From positions 1 through 12,493 of the forward strand of contig JACPBT010000053.1 of NCBI GenBank assembly GCA_016180145.1: a stretch of DNA of 12,493 bases, given 5' to 3'. Each line of letters opens with the position of its first letter. Position 1 is the first letter of the stretch. Position numbers and translations under genes: made by a program. Of this stretch, positions 6,806 through 11,857 are shown piece by piece. The notes beneath the pieces were generated by a model that was not told the DNA's origin, did no database searches, and saw only the letters and a program-made list of their open reading frames with translations. Origin of the DNA: Candidatus Woesearchaeota archaeon (lineage in GTDB: Archaea > Nanobdellota > Nanobdellia > Woesearchaeales > UBA10216).

Positions 6806-7940
6806 TTAGCGTGATTTTGACATCACCAGTTTCATGTGTTCTGTCCTTTTTTGAAGCAGCTGCCTCGTTCCTATGTCTTTTCTGTGGTATACTTTTCCTT
6901 TCACTTTTGATGCTCCTTCTTCTGCGGTTTTTTCCGCTTCTTCTATTGTGTCCGCTATTCCGATGAAAGCCACGCTTCTTGATTCTGTTGTATACAATGC
7001 CCCGTTTTTTTGCTCAACTGAGCCGTAATACACCAGCGCTCTTACTCCGTCTTTCTCGTAGCTTGGTATTGTTATTGCTCCTGTCTGCGGGTTGTCCGGG
7101 TAGCCTTCAGGCACGACGTATTTGCACACTGTTGCCTTTCTTTCAAATTCCGCCTTAAGCCCCGCAAGCCTTTCCTCTGCCGTTGCCCTGCATATTTCTG
7201 CAAAGCTTGTTTTCAGTATTGGCAGGCTTGCCGTCTGCGTCTGAGTAGCTTCCCATCCCTCCGGTATTTGCTCCTGTGTCGTTTTCAAATGCCCTTTTGT
7301 GGTCCTGTGCAATTGGGAAGTGTAGAAAGCCGTTGCCGTCAGTCAGTGTCTGGAGGCTGAATTCTTCCCCTTCCAGCTTTTCCTCCACAATAACGGCGTT
7401 GTGCGTTTTTAGTATTTCTTTGCAGTAGCTTAGCGCCTCTTCGTTGCTTTGCAGGTGTTCCCCCGAAATCTTTACTCCCTTTCCTCCTGTCAGCCCGTCA
7501 GGCTTTATTGCGTAGCTTCCAAGCTCCTCAAGAAATCCTTTTATTTCATTGATGCTGCTGCCTTCAAATATCCTGAACTTTGGTGAAGCGTCAATGTTGT
7601 GTTTCTTGAGCAGCTCTCTTGTAAAGCTTTTGCTTGTTTCCAGCCTTGCGTGTTCCTTTGAAGGGCCTATGCAGCTTACTCCGTTGCTTTCAAGCTCGTC
7701 TGCCATTCCTGCTGCGAGCGGCGCTTCAGGCCCTATCACTGCAATTTCAACGCCTTTCTCTTTTGCAAACCTGACTGCCGTCTTTGTGTCGTCCATTCTT
7801 CCGATGGCGTATTCTTTGGCGCTTCTTATTATTCCCGGGTTGGGCATTGGCATGTATGCGTAAACCTCTGCCCCGCCGGCTATGAGCGCGTCAGCTATGG
7901 CGTGTTCCCTTGCTCCTCCGCCTATTACGAGGAATTTCAT
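6806..7940 (-). pseudogene. purD: Phosphoribosylamine-glycine ligase PurD, broken by an out-of-frame internal deletion
   Basis: PurD (GAR synthetase, ATP-grasp) joins phosphoribosylamine and glycine, step 2 of IMP synthesis. Two reading frames carry the gene. 7940 down to about 7230 encodes residues 1-237 of a normal PurD: VIGGGAREHA (5-14), GPEAPLAAG (70-78), AIKPDGLTGGKGV (144-156), VEEKLEGEEFS (185-195) and GANTGGMGSYSDADG (223-237). That frame then stops at 7155 after 24 unrelated codons. The family sequence resumes in another frame at about 7226 with LPILKTSFAEICRA and runs to the stop at 6806, including ATVCKYVVPEGYP. Between the two parts the family's YkGiLY...EyNaRFGDPEamN segment, with the ATP-grasp Glu/Asn metal ligands, is missing. 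Joined, the parts give about 377 residues against about 430 expected, so some 60-75 codons are gone, with the lost length 2 modulo 3. The ATG shares ATGA with the upstream gene. No other lesion is seen: a recent deletion, a strain variant or an assembly error. Confidence 0.9.
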
Positions 7941-8335
7941 GCTTCTTTTTTTCTCCTTTCCTGTTTTTTTATTTCCATCCAGCCGTCTCCGCTTGAGATT
8001 CCTATGGGGTAGCGTTTGCTGTTTTTGTCCATTTTATCTTTTAGCGCTGCTGCTAAGTCAATTTTCATTTCGTCTGCCATTCTCAGGAGGAAGGACAGGA
8101 CGTCTGCCATTTCATATGCTATTTCTTTCCTGTTTTCCTCTTCTTTGAGGTAGTTGTCAAGCTTTTTTCCGTTCCTGAAGCGGAAGTGTTCCAGCAGTTC
8201 GGCAGCTTCAACAGAGACTGCTATTGCCAAATCCTTTGGCGTGTGGAATTCCTGCCAGTTTCTTTCCTCTATGAATTCCCGCAGCTTTTTTTTCATTTCC
8301 CATATTTTTGTTTCAGTGTCCTTAATCTTCAGCAC
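7937..8335 (-). CDS. MazG-like nucleotide pyrophosphohydrolase (RS21-C6/dCTPase-type)
   Basis: A predicted all-alpha NTP pyrophosphatase that hydrolyses (d)NTPs, often non-canonical or excess ones, to NMP + PPi. The 132 residues carry the family pattern ERNWQEFHTPKDLA (24-37), then VEAAELLEHF (42-51) and EMADVLSFLL (75-84). The Mg2+-binding set E43xxE46...E75xxD78 is intact, and KDKMDKNSKRYPIG near the C-terminus is the typical end of the fold. The best start is GTG at 8335; no strong Shine-Dalgarno motif is visible, and the alternative internal ATG (Met14) would still keep the whole domain. The stop overlaps the purD start (ATGA). It sits between an amidotransferase and purD in a purine operon, so nucleotide-pool cleaning linked to purine synthesis is a reasonable guess; the exact substrate is unknown. 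Confidence 0.88.
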   Translation of the reverse strand: MLKIKDTETKIWEMKKKLREFIEERNWQEFHTPKDLAIAVSVEAAELLEHFRFRNGKKLDNYLKEEENRKEIAYEMADVLSFLLRMADEMKIDLAAALKDKMDKNSKRYPIGISSGDGWMEIKKQERRKKEA

Positions 8336-8370
8336 CCTTGTTTGTTATTGCTTTCAAAATGAGCTTTATT

Positions 8371-9045
8371 TCATCTTCCTGCCCTGTCAAGGAATCTTCC
8401 GAATATTTCCCTTGCCTCAGCCCCGTAAAATCCGCAGTTTTGAATGAACTCGTCAAGCACAAGCTCTTTTGTTTTGCCTGCCCCTGCTGCATAAAATGGC
8501 TCTGACTTTATCCAGTCTTCAATCATTTCCTTTCTTGCTTCAAGGTGGAATTGTATTCCTAAAGCATTCCTGTAAGCGAACATCTGGTTCATTCCGTTTG
8601 CCCTTGCCAGCAGTCTCGCTCTTTCCGGCAGTGTGAATGTTTCCCCGTGCCATTGGAATGCATGCAGCCTTTCCCCAAGACCCTCCAGCAACGGTTCTGC
8701 AAGCCCTTTTTCCGTTAGCTCAACAGCATAGTTTCCAGCCTCTCTTCTGCCTTGTTTGACCGTGCCTCCAAGTGCCTTTGCGAGCATCTGCGCTCCGAGG
8801 CATACTCCAAAGTAGTGTCCTCCTGCTTTAACATGTTCTCTTGTTTTTTCAAGCTCTCTAACTATCCATTCTTTGTTGTCGTTTGCGCTCATTGGCCCGC
8901 CCATTGCTATGTATATCTCAGCTTTTGGTATTTCTTCAGAGGTCGCATCTATTGTCTCATACGGAATGCATCTCTCCTGAAATATTTCTTCAAGCAGCCC
9001 TGCCCCTTCAATCTCAGAGTGTGCCAGTATTGCTGCTGTCAGCAT
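8371..9045 (-). CDS. Class I glutamine amidotransferase (GMP-synthase-like glutaminase), role unassigned
   Basis: A 224-residue stand-alone glutaminase domain with a complete catalytic triad: nucleophile C82 in GVCLGAQ (80-86), H167 and E169 in GIQFHLE (163-169). GGPMSAND (49-56) and FQWHGETFTLPERARLLA (130-147) are typical of the GMP-synthase-like group of triad amidotransferases. It lacks the GVCNGFQ motif of PurQ, so it is not a standard FGAM-synthase glutaminase, and it lacks the synthetase half of GuaA. An upstream in-frame ATG at 9144 exists, but the extra 33 residues only read purF in another frame. The ATG at 9045 is preceded 7 nt earlier by GGTGA and overlaps the purF stop by 7 nt. 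The tight coupling suggests a purine-related job, such as an ammonia supplier for PurL or a glutamyl-conjugate hydrolase; this is inference. Confidence 0.88.
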   Translation of the reverse strand: MLTAAILAHSEIEGAGLLEEIFQERCIPYETIDATSEEIPKAEIYIAMGGPMSANDNKEWIVRELEKTREHVKAGGHYFGVCLGAQMLAKALGGTVKQGRREAGNYAVELTEKGLAEPLLEGLGERLHAFQWHGETFTLPERARLLARANGMNQMFAYRNALGIQFHLEARKEMIEDWIKSEPFYAAGAGKTKELVLDEFIQNCGFYGAEAREIFGRFLDRAGR

Positions 9046-10484
9046 TTTCCTGTCACCTGTGCTATGTGCTTTCTTCTTAGCTCTGTGAGTTCTTTTGTGT
9101 GCTTTGTTGTTGTGGGGTAGTTTTTTGTCAGGCATGCCTCGCATACCTCTTTTGTTCCTATTGCGTTTTCAAGCCCTTCTACGTCCATGTAGATTAGCTT
9201 GTCTGCCCCTATTTCTTTCTCTATCTGCTCTATTGTTTTGTCTGCTGCTATGAGTTCCTCTGTCCTTTGGAAGTCTATGCCGTAGTAGCATGGGCTTATT
9301 ATTGGCGGGAAGGTGCTTACAAAGTATACCTTCTTTGCCCCTGATTCTCGCAGCAGCTGCACGATTCTTCTTGATGTTGTGCCGCGGACAATGCTGTCGT
9401 CCACTACCATTATGTTTTTTCCTTTTATTACGCTCTCCACAGGCTTCAGCTTAAGTTTGACTGCGTTCTCTCTTATTTTTTGCACAGGCATGATGAATGT
9501 CCTTCCCACATACCTGTTTTTTATCAGCCCTTCCTCGTATGGCACTCCGAGTTCCTGTGCAAGGGCGTTTGCTGCAGGCCTGCTTGTGTCCGGCACAGGC
9601 ATTACCAGGTCCACTTTCAGCTCAGGCCATTTCCTTTTGATTTTTTCTGCAAGCGCTTTTCCGAGTTTTTTCCTTGTTTCGTATACCGGCTTTCCTTCCA
9701 TTACTGACTCCACTGTTGCAAAGTATACCCATTCAAACGAGCATGGTGCTGGCTTTGATGTCTCAACAATCCTTCTTTCAATCTTTCCTTTGTTGTCTGC
9801 AAACACCGCTTCTCCCGGCTTCAGGTCTGTTATGCTGTTGTATCCCTGTATTGTGAGCGCTATGCTTTCTGATGAGAATGCGTAGCTTTTCTTTCCGTTA
9901 AGCTGTTTTTCTCCCATTACAAGTGGTCTTATTCCGTTTGGGTCTCTGAACGCAGCTATGCCCTGGTTTGCTATCAGGACAACGACTGAATACCCGCCTA
10001 TTACCTCTTCGTGCATTTTTCTTACTGCTTTGAACACTGCCTCTGTTCCGCTTCCTTTGGCGTATTCTTCTGAGAATATTTCCAGCATTACTTCTGCGTC
10101 TGAGTTTGAAGTCAGGTATACCCTTCCGTCTGCCCTTAGCTTTTCTTTGAGGAGGGGGTAGTTTACCACGTTTCCGTTGAATGCCAGCCCTATTCCGTCA
10201 GGCCTTTTTACGAAGAATGGCTGCACCTCTCTTCTGTCGCCAACCCCCACTGTTGGGTAGCGTGTGTGTCCTATGCCTATGTTTCCTTTGAGCGAGCTTA
10301 CCTTTTCTTCTGTCAGCACATCGCTTACCAGTCCGATGTCCTTTACCCTGAATACCTCTCCTGTTTTGGTGTCGCATGTCACCATTCCTACAGCGTCCTG
10401 CCCCCTGTGCTGGAGGTTTATCAGCCCAAGATACAGCTCAGCCGCTGCCTCGTCCACTCCAGAAACCGCAAATATTCCGCACAT
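9039..10484 (-). CDS. purF: Amidophosphoribosyltransferase PurF, Fe-S cluster type
   Basis: PurF is the committed first step of purine synthesis: PRPP + glutamine to 5-phosphoribosylamine. 481 residues from the chosen ATG at 10484, which puts the glutaminase nucleophile at Cys2 (MCGIFAVSG), exposed by simple Met removal. The ORF extends 8 codons further upstream (to 10508), but a GGTGG-type Shine-Dalgarno motif sits just before 10484. Seen: LQHRGQD (24-30), GHTRYPT (72-78), FNGN (102-105), SNSDAEV (126-132), RDPNGIRPL (180-188) and the PRPP loop IMVVDDSIVRGTTS (358-371). Four cysteines, C248 (in CSFEWVYFA), C399 (SPCYYGID), and C448 and C451 (VCEACLTKNYP), match the [4Fe-4S] ligands of Bacillus-type PurF. 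It is the first gene of the cluster; the repeat-rich region upstream is the likely control point. It appears complete and active. Confidence 0.97.
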   Translation of the reverse strand: MCGIFAVSGVDEAAAELYLGLINLQHRGQDAVGMVTCDTKTGEVFRVKDIGLVSDVLTEEKVSSLKGNIGIGHTRYPTVGVGDRREVQPFFVKRPDGIGLAFNGNVVNYPLLKEKLRADGRVYLTSNSDAEVMLEIFSEEYAKGSGTEAVFKAVRKMHEEVIGGYSVVVLIANQGIAAFRDPNGIRPLVMGEKQLNGKKSYAFSSESIALTIQGYNSITDLKPGEAVFADNKGKIERRIVETSKPAPCSFEWVYFATVESVMEGKPVYETRKKLGKALAEKIKRKWPELKVDLVMPVPDTSRPAANALAQELGVPYEEGLIKNRYVGRTFIMPVQKIRENAVKLKLKPVESVIKGKNIMVVDDSIVRGTTSRRIVQLLRESGAKKVYFVSTFPPIISPCYYGIDFQRTEELIAADKTIEQIEKEIGADKLIYMDVEGLENAIGTKEVCEACLTKNYPTTTKHTKELTELRRKHIAQVTGKC

Positions 10485-10508
10485 GTATGACCACCCCTGT
10501 CTTGCCAT

Positions 10509-10546
10509 CTAAGGCTTCCTGTTATGTGGCAGAGAGCCTAAGGCTT
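10509..10546. repeat. Direct repeats CTAAGGCTT in the purF leader
   Basis: Two exact copies of ctaaggctt at 10509-10517 and 10538-10546, 29 bp apart start to start. The second lies in a near-palindrome, agcct-a-aggct (10536-10546). In a purF transcript the copies could also form part of a stem (aggct with agcct), so either DNA operator half-sites or leader RNA structure is possible. They lie 25-62 nt before the purF ATG. Confidence 0.45.
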
Positions 10547-10583
10547 TAATGCTTTTTTTTCTCTCAGTTCTCTCTGTCATATT

Positions 10584-10623
10584 TGAAACGCCTGACAATT
10601 ATATTAGCCATTTAGGCGTTTCA
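10584..10623. repeat. Inverted repeat IR1 at the presumed purF transcription start
   Basis: Perfect 10-bp arms tgaaacgcct (10584-10593) and aggcgtttca (10614-10623), arm centres 30 bp apart, 20-nt spacer. On the minus strand the right arm directly follows the TATA box, so the repeat spans the region where purF transcription should start (about 10,600). It could be a repressor operator or, if transcribed, a stem-loop in the purF leader. Arms resemble those of IR3. Confidence 0.7.
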
Positions 10624-10638
10624 TTATATATTTTTTGG
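10624..10638 (-). promoter_or_regulatory. TATA box / BRE for the purF operon
   Basis: On the minus strand, ccaaaaaatatataat gives an A-rich BRE-like stretch followed by a good archaeal TATA box (core near 10629). Transcription would start near 10,603, leaving a leader of about 120 nt before the purF ATG, long for an archaeal gene. It abuts the inverted repeat IR1. Confidence 0.55.
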
Positions 10639-10643
10639 CTGTC

Positions 10644-10697
10644 TAGTAGCGGACATAAGTAATCACTTGGACTTATTAGCTTCTTACTCCGCTACTA
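10644..10697. repeat. Inverted repeat IR2 upstream of purF
   Basis: Perfect 10-bp arms tagtagcgga (10644-10653) and tccgctacta (10688-10697). A second perfect 6-bp inverted repeat, ataagt / acttat (10655-10660, 10671-10676), is nested inside, so a transcript would fold into a two-step stem-loop. The arms differ in sequence from IR1 and IR3, but the left arm continues their spacing of about 59 bp. Confidence 0.7.
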
Positions 10698-10701
10698 AAC
10701 T

Positions 10702-10742
10702 TAAAACGACACCTATGATAAGTCAAAACTTGTGTCGTTTTA
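10702..10742. repeat. Inverted repeat IR3 upstream of purF
   Basis: Perfect 11-bp arms taaaacgacac (10702-10712) and gtgtcgtttta (10732-10742), arm centres exactly 30 bp apart as in IR1, with a small nested aagt / actt stem (10720-10723, 10728-10731). Its arms share the tRaaacgMc core with IR1. On the minus strand a TATA-like box lies directly upstream, repeating the layout seen at IR1. Confidence 0.7.
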
Positions 10743-10748
10743 TAGTCC
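10739..10748 (-). promoter_or_regulatory. Possible second TATA box, abutting IR3
   Basis: The minus strand reads ggactataaaacg here, a fair TATA box running directly into the IR3 arm. It could start a longer purF leader or a small RNA covering IR3, IR2 and IR1. Supported only by its sequence and by the parallel with the TATA box at IR1. Confidence 0.3.
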
Positions 10749-10821
10749 TTTTCCAAACCGTGAAAGACTCTCCCATTTAAGCCATTGTGGAGAATAATGT
10801 ATAAATTAGGGTTTATTTAAA
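10749..10821. other. Non-coding gap between the PIN gene and the purF control region
   Basis: No gene seen. It holds a weak nested inverted repeat (tctcc 10769-10773 / ggaga 10789-10793) and AT-rich sequence with minus-strand TATA-like stretches near 10,800-10,820. It probably contains the end of the PIN transcript. Confidence 0.4.
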
Positions 10822-11256
10822 TCAATTTTGAACACAATTGTGTAACAGAACATTTATGAACTCTTCCGGCGTTACTATCTTCACGCTTTCGTATTCCTTC
10901 AGCTTCAGCAGGTGTTTGTCGTAAGTCAGTATAAAGTCTGCCTTTCCTTCTATTGCAGCTTCTATTATCTTGTTGTCGTCAGGGTCGTCTCTTACCGCGT
11001 TAACTCTTGTTTTTGGTTCCACGATAATTGCAATCTGTGCAAGCTTTGCTGCTGTGAACAGCTTTGTAAGCCCTTTTGCCTGCACTTTCTTGGTTAACTC
11101 CTTGTAATCTAAGGCATTCAGGTACTCTCTGAGGATTTCTGATGAAATTATTATCACAACCTCACCTTCCTGTGCCATGCATACTATGCTTTCAGAGAGT
11201 CCTTTCCAAAAAGTTGCAGATATAAGAACATTCGTGTCAGTGACTACCTTTGTCTT
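10822..11256 (-). CDS. PIN-domain toxin (VapC-like ribonuclease), no canonical start codon
   Basis: A PIN-fold nuclease of the 'putative toxin-antitoxin toxin component' type, about 145 residues, expected to cleave RNA with Mg2+. Seen: VVTDTNVLIS with the first acidic residue, SSEILREYLNAL with the conserved Glu, DDPDDNKIIEAAIEGKAD and LTYDKHLLKLKEY with the later acidic residues, and IVTPEEFINVL at the C-terminus. The domain is complete, but no ATG, GTG or TTG lies in frame between the abrB coding region and the first Asp; the next ATG is downstream of the active-site Asp. A codon ACA stands where relatives would have Met. The frame is open upstream to an ATG at 11571, but that stretch is abrB read out of frame and lies before the predicted transcription start. 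Translation would need a near-cognate start or a -1 shift out of abrB. The 5' boundary given is arbitrary. Confidence 0.8.
   Translation of the reverse strand, partial: KTKVVTDTNVLISATFWKGLSESIVCMAQEGEVVIIISSEILREYLNALDYKELTKKVQAKGLTKLFTAAKLAQIAIIVEPKTRVNAVRDDPDDNKIIEAAIEGKADFILTYDKHLLKLKEYESVKIVTPEEFINVLLHNCVQN
10832..10843. repeat. 12-bp perfect palindrome at the 3' end of the PIN gene
   Basis: acacaattgtgt, a perfect palindrome inside the last codons of the PIN gene, 8 nt before its stop. It may be chance, a small hairpin in the 3' end of the mRNA, or a protein site. Confidence 0.35.
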
Positions 11257-11510
11257 CTCTCTTTTCTCATTTGGTCTATTATGCCTGAGACCTCGGTTTG
11301 CTTGAAGCCGGCCTTCATCGCTTCTTCCTTTAGCGGCCTCGTCAGTTCCTCCCAGCTTATGTCTTCCAGCCTCTTTATCATCACCATGTTTCCCTCCGTT
11401 ATAAACATCACTTTCGTTCCATCCCTCATTCCCAGTTTCTCCCTTATCTCCATAGGTATTGCTATCTGCCCTCTTGTGCTTATCTTGCCCATTTCCACAA
11501 TGCTCTCCAT
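11244..11510 (-). CDS. AbrB/SpoVT-type antitoxin of the PIN toxin
   Basis: An 88-residue transition-state-regulator-like protein. Seen: an N-terminal swapped-hairpin DNA-binding domain (about 1-45) with GKISTRGQIAIPMEIREKLG (8-27), the AbrB signature, then GTKVMFITEGNMVMIKRL. A charged helical tail (about 50-88) follows and would bind and cover the PIN partner, as in VapBC-type pairs. A TTG at 11522 would add 4 residues; the ATG at 11510 is preferred because GGTGA lies 5 nt before it. The stop (TAG) lies inside the opening of the PIN gene, in the +1 register relative to it, so the two are one transcript. It likely represses its own promoter through the palindromes at 11523-11548. Confidence 0.92.
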   Translation of the reverse strand: MESIVEMGKISTRGQIAIPMEIREKLGMRDGTKVMFITEGNMVMIKRLEDISWEELTRPLKEEAMKAGFKQTEVSGIIDQMRKERRQR

Positions 11511-11522
11511 TTTTCTCACCAA

Positions 11523-11560
11523 ATCTTGTAAATAAGATATATCTTGTATTTATATTTTTT
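11523..11560 (-). promoter_or_regulatory. abrB-PIN promoter with overlapping operator
   Basis: On the minus strand aaaaaatataaatac (11546-11560) is a strong TATA box; transcription should start near 11,528, about 18 nt before the abrB ATG. Between the two lie a perfect 12-bp palindrome aagatatatctt (11534-11545) and two copies of atcttgta (11523-11530, 11541-11548) 18 bp apart. This is a plausible autoregulatory site for the antitoxin, overlapping the polymerase start region. Confidence 0.6.
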
Positions 11561-11825
11561 GGCATATCCATGCAGTCTTGGCATTTTACTGCTTAATATG
11601 CATTCATCAAAAAATTCTGTAAATCTTTCAGAACTTCCAGAAATTTTTCCTCGCCTTTTTAAGTCAGCCGCAATCTTTGCAGTGCTGGCGTAAATTTTAC
11701 ATTTTTTATGTAAAAATTTCGTGAAATGCTTTTTGAATTGGTTTGAGCCTTAGCTTAGTTGCAGTAGTTACTGCTGTTGCGATTATTATAGGCGCATTAG
11801 CATGATTCAACCGCATCCTTCACAA
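11561..11825. other. Non-coding intergenic region
   Basis: No gene recognised on either strand. It contains the hairpin at 11692-11719, a small ttctg/cagaa inverted repeat (11615-11633) and, at 11743-11805 on the plus strand, a TTG-started 20-codon hydrophobic ORF (Leu/Val/Ala/Ile) without a Shine-Dalgarno motif or promoter. The last may be a fragment of a lost signal-peptide or membrane-helix gene. Confidence 0.4.
11692..11719. repeat. AT-rich hairpin
   Basis: Arms ttttacat (11695-11702) and atgtaaaa (11708-11715) pair perfectly around a 5-nt T loop; three further A-T pairs extend the stem after a one-base bulge. It is strand-symmetric, so transcription direction is unknown. It may be a transcript end signal or a protein site. 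Confidence 0.5.
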
Positions 11826-11826
11826 G

Positions 11827-11840
11827 TTTTTTAAACTTAA
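11827..11840 (+). promoter_or_regulatory. TATA box for the membrane protein gene (leaderless)
   Basis: ttttttaaacttaa, centred near 11832, lies about 26 nt before the ATG at 11858. The transcript should therefore begin at or next to the start codon, as for the phosphatase-like gene at 2821. Confidence 0.55.
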
Positions 11841-11857
11841 GCAGTGCCTTTTCTTTT

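Noticed and set aside
6806..7940. Programmed frameshift joining the two purD frames
   Set aside because: A shift alone would still leave out about 60-75 conserved residues including the metal ligands, so a deletion is required.
8251..8335. Internal ATG (Met14) as the start of the MazG-like gene
   Set aside because: No Shine-Dalgarno motif there, and the GTG at 8335 gives a better spacing to the upstream gene; the choice does not affect the domain and is not certain.
9046..9144. 33-residue N-terminal extension of the amidotransferase
   Set aside because: It overlaps the purF C-terminus in another frame and is a basic, unstructured string. The GGTGA motif and the fold both fit the ATG at 9045.
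10560..10760. CRISPR array or tRNA/C-D box RNA in the purF upstream region
   Set aside because: The repeats are inverted and differ in sequence, with no direct repeat-spacer pattern. No T-loop (GTTCGA-type) sequence is present, and C/D-like boxes are imperfect and wrongly ordered.
11244..11571. Upstream extension of the PIN frame to an ATG at 11571, giving a 249-residue protein
   Set aside because: The extra residues are abrB read in another frame, a low-complexity G/N/D/K-rich string with no fold. The ATG lies upstream of the predicted transcription start, which is set by the TATA box at 11546-11560.
11743..11805. 20-codon hydrophobic ORF with TTG start
   Set aside because: No Shine-Dalgarno motif, no clear promoter and a stop three codons upstream; too short to support as a gene, though it might be a fragment.
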